NCBI GenBank assembly: GCA_005884005.1
Contig: VAWI01000061.1
Location: forward strand, 1-64,000
Source of the DNA: Actinomycetota bacterium
GTDB lineage: Bacteria > Actinomycetota > Thermoleophilia > Gaiellales > Gaiellaceae
Length of the DNA: 64,000 bases
Reading direction: 5' to 3'
Shown here: positions 1-7,494 of the stretch, piece after piece
How the letters are laid out: each line of letters opens with the position of its first letter
Numbering within the stretch: position 1 is the stretch's first letter
Notes under the pieces: model-generated
Database searches by the model: none
Told to the model about the DNA's origin: nothing
Seen by the model: only the letters and a program-made list of their open reading frames with translations
Translations under genes and position numbers: made by a program

Positions 1-269
1 AGGACCGCGCGGTTGAACTCGTCCTCGTAGGCTTCGGACGTCTCCTCGTCGAGGGTCGCCGAGAAGTGGTCGCGCAGATCGGCGAGCAGCTCGGTCCCGG
101 TCTCCACGACGTCGACGTAGTCGCCGTACTTTTCCTCCGCATCGTCGCGCGCCGCGTTGTTGTAGGCGCGCTCGGCCTCCTCACACTCGCGGATCAAGTC
201 GGCTTCCTCGCGGATGAAGAGATCGAGTTGCCGCGAGATCACGTCGGTGAAGCGGCCGCGCCGAAACAC
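1..269 (-). CDS. conserved hypothetical protein, 3' end cut by window edge
   Basis: The reverse strand is open from a GTG at 269 to the window edge and encodes a very acidic, probably helical protein beginning MFRRGRFTDVISRQLDLF. It is rich in Glu, Asp and Arg and has no membrane segment in the visible 89 codons. The start is supported by a TAGTGT -10 box ending 6 nt upstream (276-281), which would give a leaderless mRNA. Its start codon lies only 20 bp from the start of the divergent EEP gene. I recognise no domain; it resembles small conserved actinobacterial proteins of unknown function. The coding call is good, the function unknown. Confidence 0.6.
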   Translation of the reverse strand, partial: MFRRGRFTDVISRQLDLFIREEADLIRECEEAERAYNNAARDDAEEKYGDYVDVVETGTELLADLRDHFSATLDEETSEAYEDEFNRAV

Positions 270-274
270 GCGCC

Positions 275-281
275 TACACTA
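275..281. promoter_or_regulatory. symmetric bidirectional -10 element
   Basis: TACACTA reads as TACACT on the + strand and TAGTGT on the - strand, both fitting TANNNT. The + copy ends 9 nt before the CTG at 290; the - copy ends 6 nt before the GTG at 269. Both divergent genes would be transcribed from one shared -10 with almost no leader. Confidence 0.5.
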
Positions 282-289
282 GCCGCGCT

Positions 290-1108
290 CTGGCGCTCCT
301 CATTCGTACCTGGAACGTCTTTCACGGCAACGCGAAGCCGCCTGAGCGGCGCGCATATCTCGAGGAGATGGTGCGATTCGCCGTAGCCGACCGGCCCGAC
401 ATGCTCTGTCTACAAGAGCTGCCGGCCTGGGCCTGCGTCCACCTCGACCATTGGAGCGGCATGCAGACGTATGCCGACGTTGCGCAGATGCCCCGGCTCG
501 GGCCGCTGCCGATCTCTGCCGAGCTCGGGCGCCGGATGACGTCGGTCCACACTGGCTTGCTTCGTTCAGCGGTCGCCGGTCAGGCAATCGCGATTCTGCT
601 CAGCCCTGAAGGGGAGGTTCTCAGCCGGGACCGCCTTGTCTTGAACAGCCGCGACTTCCGAGAGTCCCAGTCACGATGGCTCTCGCTGCCCCTCGTGGCA
701 CGGCTGGCCTGGGCGAAGGAGCGCCGCATCGTCCAGACCGTCAGGGCGCGAATGCGCGACGGGTTGACCATCCTCGTCGCAAATCTCCATGCGACGAGCT
801 ACCCGGCAGACCAGCGGCTCGCCGACGCGGAGCTGCTCCGCGCTGCTGTCTTTTTAGACGGCCTCGCGCGGCCAGGCGACGTCGTTGTGCTCGCGGGTGA
901 CTTCAACGTCCCGGCTGTGCGCTCGGCCACCCAAGCCGAGCTGACGAGCGAAGACTGGGGGTTCTCCGAGCCGGCCGCCGAGGGGATCGACCAAATCCTG
1001 GTGCGCGGGGCCTCGGTTGACGGGGTGGCCCGCTGGCCGGTCGACCGACGGCGTGTCGAGGGCCGCGTCCTCTCGGACCACACGCCCGTTGAGGCGAGAG
1101 TGGCATGA
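290..1108 (+). CDS. endonuclease/exonuclease/phosphatase (EEP) family protein
   Basis: This encodes a metal-dependent phosphoesterase of the EEP (DNase I/AP endonuclease-like) fold. The family signatures are visible in order: RTWNVFHGN near the N terminus, LCLQEL with the metal-binding Glu, LAGDFNVP with the Asp-Asn pair, and the C-terminal SDHTPV with the catalytic Asp-His. The first ATG (368) would remove the essential WN motif, so the gene must start upstream. The frame is open from 251 but contains no ATG, GTG or TTG before the motif. CTG at 290, 9 nt after a TACACT box, is the best candidate. The gene overlaps the next one by ATGA. The substrate cannot be deduced. Confidence 0.75.
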   Translation: MALLIRTWNVFHGNAKPPERRAYLEEMVRFAVADRPDMLCLQELPAWACVHLDHWSGMQTYADVAQMPRLGPLPISAELGRRMTSVHTGLLRSAVAGQAIAILLSPEGEVLSRDRLVLNSRDFRESQSRWLSLPLVARLAWAKERRIVQTVRARMRDGLTILVANLHATSYPADQRLADAELLRAAVFLDGLARPGDVVVLAGDFNVPAVRSATQAELTSEDWGFSEPAAEGIDQILVRGASVDGVARWPVDRRRVEGRVLSDHTPVEARVA

Positions 1109-2181
1109 CCTTCGAAGAGGCTCGAGCGCAGTTCCCGGTTCTCCGGCGCTACGCGTACCTGAACGCAGGAACGAACGGCCCGCTCGCCTGCGCGACGGTC
1201 GACGCGATGACGGAATGGAACCGACGCGACCTCGCGCAGGGCCGCGGCGGGAAGGAGTACTTCGAGCAACTACTCGCGTTGCGGGAGGGCGCCCGCGAGG
1301 AGCTGGCCGGCGTCCTCGAGGTCGGTCCGGAAAACGTCGCACTGGTCAGCTCGACCACGAACGCGTGCAACGTCGTTCTCGCCGGGCTCGACCTGAGCGG
1401 CGAGGATGAGATCGTCACCACCGACGTCGAGCACTTCGGACTGCTCGGGCCGCTGCTCGCGTCTCCGGCGAGGGTTCGCGTCGCGCACGTCCGCGACGCC
1501 CCACCGGACGAGGCCCCGCGCCTGGTTTCGGAGCAGATGACGAGCCGGACAAAGTTGATCGCGCTGTCGCACGTGTCCTGGGTGACGGGCAACTCGCACT
1601 TTCCCTCTGAGCTGCCGCGCCGGCCGGGGGTCTCGATCCTCGTCGACGGCGCGCAGACGGCCGGGGCTTGCCCGACCCAGGCGGTCGAATTCGACTTCTA
1701 CACCGTCTCCGGACAGAAGTGGCTTTGCGGCCCGGACTCGACCGGAGCCCTCTACGTTCGCGATCCCGAGCGCCTCCGGGTCGCTCTGCCGACCTACATG
1801 TCCCAGTCGGCCTACGACATCGAAGAGTCGTTCACGCCGAAGCCAGGGGCAGCGCGTTTCGACTCAGTTTGGTATGCGCCCGGGACGCTGGCCGGCTTGC
1901 TTGCGGCGCTCGAAGCGGCGCCGAAGTGGCGCTACGAGCGAACGCGAGAGCTGGCGGCTTACTGTCGGGGGCGGCTGGTCGAGGCCGGCCACGAGGTCAT
2001 CACCGCGCCCGACCAGGCCGGCCTGATCTCATTCGGTGCGGGCGACGCAGCGCAGGCGGCGGCGCGGCTCTACGAAGCCGGAGTCGTCGTCCGGGACATT
2101 CCGGCCACGGGGTGGCTCCGCGTCTCCTGTGGCTGGTGGACGAACGAGGACGACGTTGAGCGCATGCTGAACGCGCTCTAG
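1105..2181 (+). CDS. class V aminotransferase family protein (PLP-dependent)
   Basis: This is a 358-residue fold-type I PLP enzyme of aminotransferase class V, the NifS/SufS/isopenicillin-epimerase superfamily. Visible signatures are SSTTNACN (phosphate-binding loop), TTDVEH, LVDGAQ with the PLP-ring Asp, and SGQKW with the Schiff-base Lys. I see no active-site Cys loop of a cysteine desulfurase, so an aminotransferase, lyase or epimerase role is more likely. The ATG overlaps the stop of the upstream EEP gene (ATGA), indicating translational coupling. The substrate is unknown. Confidence 0.8.
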   Translation: MTFEEARAQFPVLRRYAYLNAGTNGPLACATVDAMTEWNRRDLAQGRGGKEYFEQLLALREGAREELAGVLEVGPENVALVSSTTNACNVVLAGLDLSGEDEIVTTDVEHFGLLGPLLASPARVRVAHVRDAPPDEAPRLVSEQMTSRTKLIALSHVSWVTGNSHFPSELPRRPGVSILVDGAQTAGACPTQAVEFDFYTVSGQKWLCGPDSTGALYVRDPERLRVALPTYMSQSAYDIEESFTPKPGAARFDSVWYAPGTLAGLLAALEAAPKWRYERTRELAAYCRGRLVEAGHEVITAPDQAGLISFGAGDAAQAAARLYEAGVVVRDIPATGWLRVSCGWWTNEDDVERMLNAL

Positions 2182-2294
2182 GCCGAGAGGTCGAGGGCGG
2201 TTCGCAGTCGGGCTGCCTCTTGAACCGCGGTTTAGACGGCGCGCCGGCAAAGCCGCCACGCTTCCAGTCGGCATCGCAAGCGCCGCCTAGGCCG
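2178..2294 (+). repeat. degenerate copy of the terminator/hairpin repeat with duplicated flank
   Basis: The region between the aminotransferase stop and the convergent HD gene contains decayed pieces of the family found at 4.2 kb: GGTTTAGACGGC (2229-2240) and TCGGCATCGCAAGCG (about 2270). The octamer CTAGGCCG at the aminotransferase stop codon (2178-2185) recurs at 2287-2294, exactly 109 bp later, where it supplies the stop codon of the reverse-strand HD gene. This spacing matches the unit length of the better-preserved arrays. Confidence 0.45.
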
Positions 2295-2865
2295 GAACAT
2301 CGGCCGCCGTCCGCAGCCCGAGCTCACGCGCGATCGGCCGCAAGGCTTCGATGACGAAAGCGATGTGCTCGTCCAGCTCGACGCCGAGCAACTCGGCGCC
2401 CTTGTAGACGTCGTCACGGTTGACGCCGGAGGCGAACGACGGCTGCTTCAGCTTCTTGCGCACCGACTTCGGCTCGAGGGTTTCGATCCCATCCGGCCGA
2501 ACGAGCCCGCAAGCGTGGATGAAGCCGGAGAGCTCGTCGCAGGCGAAGAGCGTCTTCTTCAGAGGTGTGTCGCGCGGCAGGCCGAGATGCTCGGCGTGCG
2601 ACAGGACGCCCTGGATGACCCCCTCGGGGTAGCCCTCTTCGCGCAGGATCGGGGCGCCGTCTTGGGGATGCTTGTCGAGCGTGGGGTGGATCTCGTAGTC
2701 GAAGTCGTGCAGGAGCGCGGTCACTCGCCAGAGCTCTTCGTCGTCGCCGAACTTGCGAGCGTAGGCCCCGACGGCCGCCTCGACGGCGAGCGCGTGCCGC
2801 CGCAATGGCTCGCTCTTGGTGTACTTCGTCAGCGTCTCCCACGCCTGCTCGCGTGTCGTCTCCAC
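2287..2865 (-). CDS. HD/HDIG-domain metal-dependent phosphohydrolase
   Basis: This 192-residue protein has the single-domain HD phosphohydrolase pattern: RRHALAVE early, then [11 protein letters not shown] (the HD pair), then SHAEHLGLP. It fits the group of small HDIG proteins related to YedJ, whose substrates are mostly nucleotides and largely unassigned. The ATG at 2865 lies 8 nt after a TATCGT -10 (2874-2879, reverse strand), shared with murA. The stop codon lies in a repeat remnant. The fold call is secure, the substrate unknown. Confidence 0.75.
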   Translation of the reverse strand: METTREQAWETLTKYTKSEPLRRHALAVEAAVGAYARKFGDDEELWRVTALLHDFDYEIHPTLDKHPQDGAPILREEGYPEGVIQGVLSHAEHLGLPRDTPLKKTLFACDELSGFIHACGLVRPDGIETLEPKSVRKKLKQPSFASGVNRDDVYKGAELLGVELDEHIAFVIEALRPIARELGLRTAADVPA

Positions 2866-2872
2866 GGGTCAG

Positions 2873-2879
2873 TACGATA
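2873..2879. promoter_or_regulatory. symmetric bidirectional -10 for murA and the HD gene
   Basis: TACGATA gives TACGAT on + and TATCGT on -. The + box ends 10 nt before the murA ATG at 2889; the - box ends 8 nt before the HD-gene ATG at 2865. This is the second symmetric divergent -10 in the window. Confidence 0.55.
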
Positions 2880-2888
2880 GCCGGGCAG

Positions 2889-4199
2889 ATGCCGTCGACC
2901 GTTGTCGCCGACGCGCTCATGGAAACGTTCGTAATCGAGGGCGCACAATCCTTGAACGGCCGCATCACCGCGTCCGGGAACAAGAACGGAGCGCTACCGA
3001 TCCTTGCCGGGTGCCTGCTCACCGACGAGCCGGTGACCCTGAAAAACGTGCCCCGGATCCGCGATGTGGAGACGATGGTCGAGTTGCTGACGCAGCTCGG
3101 AGCAGATGCGGAATGGACGAGTGCGAACGAGGTGCATGTACACGCGTCCGATCTCGCCACCACGGAGGTGGACAACGAGCTCGCCAGCCGCATCCGCGCC
3201 TCGTTCCTGCTCGCGGGGCCGCTGCTGGCGCGCGTCGGTCGTGCGTCGGTACCGCCTCCGGGGGGCGACGTGATCGGCCGGCGCCGGCTCGATCCGCACA
3301 TTCACGCACTCGCTGAGCTGGGCGCGCGGATCGAGATCAACGGCGGCTACGAGATGCAGACCGACGGTCTTCGGGGCAGGCGGATCTTCCTCGACGAGGC
3401 GAGCGTGATGGCGACTGAGAACGCGGTCATGGCGGCGTCACTCGCCCAGGGCGAGACCGTGATCGGCAACGCCGCCTGCGAGCCTCATGTCCAGGACCTT
3501 TGCCGATTCCTGCGCTCGCTCGGCGCCGAGATCGAGGGGATCGGCTCGAACGTCCTCACCGTGCGAGGCGTCCAGCGGCTGCGGGGCGGCGAGTGGCGGA
3601 TCGCCTGTGAGCACGTCGAGGTCGCGAGCTTCATCGGTCTCGCGGCGGTGACGGCCGGCGACGTCACGATCGAAGACGTCGTTCCTGAGGATCTTGCCCC
3701 GATCCTGCCCTCCTTCGAGCGCCTGGGCGTGTCCGTGGAGCTCGACGGGACGACCTTGCGCGTGCCTCCCGGCCAGGATCTCGTCGTCCAGGACGATCTC
3801 GGCGGTCAGATCCCGAAGATCGAGGACGGGCCGTGGCCGGCGTTCCCAGCCGACCTGACTTCGATCGCGCTCGCGGTCGCGACCCAGGCGCGGGGGACAG
3901 TGCTGATCTTCGAGAAGATGTTCGAGAACAGGCTGTTCTTCGTGGACAAGCTCGTCTCGATGGGCGCGCGGATCATTCTCTGTGACCCGCACCGCGCCGT
4001 CGTCACCGGCCCCGCGAGGCTGTTCGGCCAGCGGATGGCGAGCCCGGACATCAGGGCCGGGATGGCCATGCTGATTGCGAGCCTGTGCGCCGAAGGAACT
4101 TCGACGATCGGCAACGTCGGCGAGATCGACCGTGGCTACGAGCGGATCGACGAGCGGCTCCGGTCGCTTGGCGCACGTATAGAGCGGATCGAAGGTTGA
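2889..4199 (+). CDS. murA: UDP-N-acetylglucosamine 1-carboxyvinyltransferase (MurA)
   Basis: MurA transfers enolpyruvate from PEP to UDP-GlcNAc, the first committed cytosolic step of peptidoglycan synthesis. The [10 protein letters not shown] motif carries the conserved Lys-Asn pair (K22, N23 counted from the internal ATG at 2919). The catalytic loop reads [16 protein letters not shown]: the usual Cys is Asp (residue 117 in that numbering). In characterised MurA enzymes, such as that of Mycobacterium tuberculosis, this substitution keeps activity but prevents fosfomycin alkylation. ATG 2889 (436 aa) sits 10 nt after TACGAT; the alternative ATG 2919 gives 426 aa. The last codons are duplicated in the downstream repeat array. 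Confidence 0.95.
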   Translation: MPSTVVADALMETFVIEGAQSLNGRITASGNKNGALPILAGCLLTDEPVTLKNVPRIRDVETMVELLTQLGADAEWTSANEVHVHASDLATTEVDNELASRIRASFLLAGPLLARVGRASVPPPGGDVIGRRRLDPHIHALAELGARIEINGGYEMQTDGLRGRRIFLDEASVMATENAVMAASLAQGETVIGNAACEPHVQDLCRFLRSLGAEIEGIGSNVLTVRGVQRLRGGEWRIACEHVEVASFIGLAAVTAGDVTIEDVVPEDLAPILPSFERLGVSVELDGTTLRVPPGQDLVVQDDLGGQIPKIEDGPWPAFPADLTSIALAVATQARGTVLIFEKMFENRLFFVDKLVSMGARIILCDPHRAVVTGPARLFGQRMASPDIRAGMAMLIASLCAEGTSTIGNVGEIDRGYERIDERLRSLGARIERIEG

Positions 4200-4626
4200 A
4201 CGCACGGATCACCCGGGTTTAGCGGCCGCGCCGCCATGTCGGCGCGGCCTTTTAGACGGCATCGCAAGCGATGCCGCGGGCGCACGCATAGAGCGCATCG
4301 AAGGGTGAGCGCACGGTTCACCCGGGTTTAGCGGCCGCCCGAGTGAATCGGGCGGCCTTTTCGGCGGCATCGCAAGCGATGCCGCGGGCGCACGTAGCGA
4401 GCGGATCGAAGGTTGAGCGCACGGATCACCCGGGTTTAGCGGCCGCCCGAGTGAATCGGGCGGCCTTTTCGGCGGCATCGCAAGCGATGCCGCGGGCGCA
4501 CGCAGCGAACGGATCGAAGGTTGAGCGCACGGATCACCCGGGTTTAGCGGCCGCGCCGCCATGTCGGCGCGGCCTTTTAGACGGCATCGCAAGCGATGCC
4601 GCGGGCGCACGCAGCGAGCGCATCGA
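4171..4626 (+). repeat. tandem array, four ~108-bp units plus a truncated fifth head
   Basis: Unit starts fall at 4171, 4280, 4388, 4496 and 4605 (periods 109, 108, 108, 109). Each unit has a head of about 40 bp that copies the last codons of murA (ending ..RIEG stop), then two hairpins. Hairpin 1 is a perfect 9-10-bp stem followed by TTTT; hairpin 2 is CGGCATCGC-AA-GCGATGCCG. Units 1 and 4 share one hairpin-1 version (loop CCATGT), units 2 and 3 another (loop AGTGAAT). The array ends with a 22-bp partial head directly beside the stop codon of the reverse-strand subtilase. Confidence 0.9.
4224..4578 (+). terminator. four consecutive intrinsic terminators
   Basis: Perfect GC-rich stems followed by TTTT occur at 4224-4253, 4333-4361, 4441-4469 and 4549-4578. 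All point in the murA direction. On the reverse strand no U tract follows, so they would not efficiently end transcription of the convergent subtilase. Confidence 0.75.
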
Positions 4627-4629
4627 CCG

Positions 4630-6468
4630 CTAGCGAACGGAGATCGTGACCGCTCGGCTCGTTGCCGGGGCGAGCTCGTCGGCCCCGGCATAGCGCGCTC
4701 GGATTCGGTAGCTCCCGTGACGAAGCGCGAGCGTCCACGCCGCGACGCCGTTGCTGTTGGTGCTGGCCGCCGCGAAGCGACGCCACGTATGACCGTCGAG
4801 CCACTCGAGGACGAGCCTGCGTCCGCCGAGAGCGACGCCCTTGCTCGCCGGGGTGAAGAGGCCCCGTAGGCGCGCTGCCGTTTTGTTCCTTGCCGGCGGC
4901 GACGCGCGAAGCTCGAGCCTCACGGCCGAGTAGGGCAGCGTGACTGCGTAGGGCGTCGAGGCGACGGTTAGACCGTACGCATCGGTTGCCGTGACCGTGA
5001 ATGAATAGGAGTGGCCCGGCTCGAACTGGCGGCTCGCCGCCGTCGCCGTCGTCGAGCCCAAGAGCGTCTGCGGGATGCCGCCGTCCCGGCTGACGTACAG
5101 CCGGTAGCTGACGGCTCCGCGCGAGCTCCAGGAAAGGCTGACGCGGAGCCCTGAGCGAGTACCGGCAACGGTAACCGTCGGCACCGCGACGGCGCCGCCC
5201 TGCGCCCTTGCGACCGCTGCGGCGACGTCGAGGACTCCGTACCCGGTGTCCTGGTTCCAGCCGCCGTTTCCCGAGGCGGACTGCTTGAGGATCGCCGCCA
5301 CGTCTGTGGCCGCAAGGCGCGGATTGGCGGCCCAGACGAGCGCAGCGGCGCCCGCGACCTCGGGCGAGGAGAAGGAGGTACCGCTGCCGTAGCCGTAGAT
5401 GCCGACAGCGGAACCGGGGAGGTGTTGACGAGGCCAGAAGCTCGGATCGGAGCTCGACGAGAGCGCGCCGAAGACATTCTCTCCGGGCGCCGCCAGCGAG
5501 ATATACGACCCATAGTTCGAAAAGGACGCGCGCGCCCCGCTGAGGTTCGAGGCGGCGACCGCGAGGCCGATGCCTGCCTGGCCGTTCGAGCCGAGCGGCT
5601 GCAGAAGGGCGGCCGGATAGCTGGGGTCGTTTCCGGTCTGGCCGCTGTTGCCCGCGGCGGCGACCAGCAGAACGCCGTGCGCGGCCGCGTAGGCGATCGC
5701 GCTCTGCTCTGTGGGAGAGGTCGCGGGACCGCCGAAGCTCATGTTGATGATCTTCGCGCCGTGGTCGACCGCGTAGACGATCGCGGTCGACTCGTCGACG
5801 TCAGTGATAGTGCCGTCGACCGCGCCCGCCTGGATCGCAAGTAGCTTGGCGTCGCCGCCGAAACCAGCCACGCCCTCGGCGTTCGTCGGGGAGCCGGCCG
5901 AGAGTGACGAGACGAACGTGCCGTGTCCCTGGTAGTCGGTGACGTCCGAGGAGTTGCTGCGAACACTCCAGGTTGCGGGAGTCTTCGCGGCGAGGTCCGG
6001 CGCCGCGACGTCTGCGCCAGTGTCGATGACCGCGACGGTGATCGCCGATGCAGCGCGGGACACGCTCGTCGGCACGAGGTTCTCTCTCGCCGCTGCGAAC
6101 TGCCACTCGTAAGCGCCGCCCAGCACGGGTGCCGGGGCGACCCCGGGGTCGACGAGCTGGTGTCGGAGAACGGGCCGGTCGCTGTAGCGGACACCGCGCA
6201 GCCCGTCCAGCACTCGAGCTGCCGCCGGAGGAGTTCTGAGGACCGCGACCTGCAGCGGCCGGATCCGGCGGACGACGCGGGATCCTGACTCCGCGACAGC
6301 CCGCCGAAGTGCGCGGTCGGAGCTGTAGCCGACCACCATGACCGAGCCGCCGACCGCCGGTCCCGCCTGGGAGGAGGCAACTGCAGTGTCTCCGAGTGCG
6401 AGTGTCAGTGCGCTCGCCAGGGCAGCGGGCACCGCAAGACGCCGAAGCTTGTTGAACACACGTGTCAT
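4630..6468 (-). CDS. secreted subtilisin-like serine protease (S8)
   Basis: This 612-residue preproprotein has an N-terminal signal (basic start, hydrophobic segment about residues 11-25, ending near AVASS). The subtilase triad is visible: Asp149 in VIDTGAD, His182 in GHGTF and Ser365 in GTSFSSPEVAG, with the oxyanion Asn in AAAGNSG. A propeptide-like region lies between the signal and the protease domain. The C terminus has a fibronectin III-like segment and an Ig-like segment ending ITISVR-like. It is probably exported by Sec and acts outside the cell. Its 3' end abuts the tandem repeat array. The natural substrate is unknown. Confidence 0.9.
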   Translation of the reverse strand: MTRVFNKLRRLAVPAALASALTLALGDTAVASSQAGPAVGGSVMVVGYSSDRALRRAVAESGSRVVRRIRPLQVAVLRTPPAAARVLDGLRGVRYSDRPVLRHQLVDPGVAPAPVLGGAYEWQFAAARENLVPTSVSRAASAITVAVIDTGADVAAPDLAAKTPATWSVRSNSSDVTDYQGHGTFVSSLSAGSPTNAEGVAGFGGDAKLLAIQAGAVDGTITDVDESTAIVYAVDHGAKIINMSFGGPATSPTEQSAIAYAAAHGVLLVAAAGNSGQTGNDPSYPAALLQPLGSNGQAGIGLAVAASNLSGARASFSNYGSYISLAAPGENVFGALSSSSDPSFWPRQHLPGSAVGIYGYGSGTSFSSPEVAGAAALVWAANPRLAATDVAAILKQSASGNGGWNQDTGYGVLDVAAAVARAQGGAVAVPTVTVAGTRSGLRVSLSWSSRGAVSYRLYVSRDGGIPQTLLGSTTATAASRQFEPGHSYSFTVTATDAYGLTVASTPYAVTLPYSAVRLELRASPPARNKTAARLRGLFTPASKGVALGGRRLVLEWLDGHTWRRFAAASTNSNGVAAWTLALRHGSYRIRARYAGADELAPATSRAVTISVR

Positions 6469-6529
6469 CTGGCCGCAGACGGTCCTCGGAACCGCCAGAA
6501 GCCGTATCGGTGGGCGCTGGAGACTGCGG

Positions 6530-6535
6530 TACCCT
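6530..6535 (+). promoter_or_regulatory. -10 box of the hisB-like gene
   Basis: TACCCT ends 10 nt before the ATG at 6546, placing the transcription start at or within about 4 nt of the start codon. Confidence 0.4.
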
Positions 6536-6545
6536 GCTTCGAGGG

Positions 6546-7097
6546 ATGGCGCTGACGGGGTACGCGGGAGAGGAAGGCCGGCTGCAGGCGCGGGTCGACG
6601 TCAACGGAACGGGAAGAGCGACGGTCGAGACCGGAATCCCCGTGCTCGACCACCTCCTGATGCTCCTGGCGGAGTACGCCTCGTTCGATATCGCGCTCGA
6701 GGTGGCGCCCGAGGAGCCCGACGCCGAGGTGGCGGCAGCAGGCCGGGCCCTCGGCCAGGCGCTTTCCGGGGCTCTGCAAGCCGAAGGCGCGCGCGGCCAC
6801 GGCTCCGCCGTCGTACCGGCCGACGAGGCGCTCGCCCACGTCGCGCTCGAGGCTTCGGGACGCCCCTTGCTCGTCTCCAACGTCGATCTCTCCGACATGG
6901 GCGTCGGCGGACTTGCAACCGACCTCGTCGCCCGGTTCCTGACCCAGCTCGCCGAGGGCGCCGGTCTGACTCTCCACGTCCGCCTGATCGAGGGGCGGGA
7001 CACGCAGCACGTGCTGGAAGCGATCTTCAAAGGGCTTGGCGTCGCGCTGGCGCAGAGCTGCCGGCCCCGCAGGAGAAAGGAGAGCGATGGCGGCTGA
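6546..7097 (+). CDS. hisB: HisB-family protein (imidazoleglycerol-phosphate dehydratase fold) lacking metal ligands
   Basis: The 183-residue sequence aligns along its length with imidazoleglycerol-phosphate dehydratase: TGIPVLDHLL, RALGQAL, VPADEALAHVALEASGRP, LHVRLIEGRD and EAIFKGL. The segment that normally reads D-x-H-H-T-x-E-D, whose two His and Glu bind Mn, is deleted (EPDAEVAAAG instead). The second H-H pair is reduced to QH (DTQHVLE). A metal-dependent dehydratase should not work with this site. No other histidine-synthesis gene is nearby; it overlaps ridA by 11 nt. It is either a pseudoenzyme paralogue or an enzyme of changed function. Confidence 0.7.
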   Translation: MALTGYAGEEGRLQARVDVNGTGRATVETGIPVLDHLLMLLAEYASFDIALEVAPEEPDAEVAAAGRALGQALSGALQAEGARGHGSAVVPADEALAHVALEASGRPLLVSNVDLSDMGVGGLATDLVARFLTQLAEGAGLTLHVRLIEGRDTQHVLEAIFKGLGVALAQSCRPRRRKESDGG

Positions 7098-7479
7098 GAC
7101 AAAATCCGTCGTCCGCACCGAGCAAGCTCCCGGCCCGTTTCAGGGCGCCCCCTACTCGCAGGCGATTCGCGCGGGCGGATTCGTGTTCGTCTCCGGCCAG
7201 CTCGGCCTGAGCCCTGGCGACGGCGAGATCAGCGGTTCGATCGAGGAGCAGACGGAACAGATCTTCGTGAACCTGCAGGCGATCCTCGAAGCAGCCGGGA
7301 GCGCGCTCGACCGGCTTGTGAAGACGACCGTCTTCCTCGCCGACCTGGGCGAGTTCGCAGCCATGAACAAGGTGTATGCGCGCCACGTCGGCGGCGCCCC
7401 GCCCGCCCGCTCGACCGTCGAGGTTGCGGCGCTCCCTTCCGGGGCGAAAGTCGAAATTGAGGCGATCGCCGCGCTCTGA
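7087..7479 (+). CDS. ridA: RidA/YjgF/UK114 family enamine/imine deaminase
   Basis: RidA proteins hydrolyse reactive 2-aminoacrylate-type enamines and imines produced by PLP enzymes. The 130-residue sequence shows the family pattern: GPFQGAPYSQAIRAGGFVFVSGQLG, the RSTVEVAALP segment with the conserved Arg, and KVEIEAIA at the end. ATG 7087 has one of the clearest Shine-Dalgarno sequences here (AGGAGAAAGGAG, about 4-10 nt upstream). It overlaps the hisB-like stop by 11 nt, suggesting co-translation. Confidence 0.9.
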   Translation: MAAETKSVVRTEQAPGPFQGAPYSQAIRAGGFVFVSGQLGLSPGDGEISGSIEEQTEQIFVNLQAILEAAGSALDRLVKTTVFLADLGEFAAMNKVYARHVGGAPPARSTVEVAALPSGAKVEIEAIAAL

Positions 7480-7494
7480 CCGCAAAATGTGGGC

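Noticed and set aside
4171-4626. Regularly spaced repeat array that could be taken for CRISPR
   Set aside because: Units of about 108 bp are nearly identical along their length, with no variable spacers and no cas genes. They consist of host gene sequence plus hairpins.
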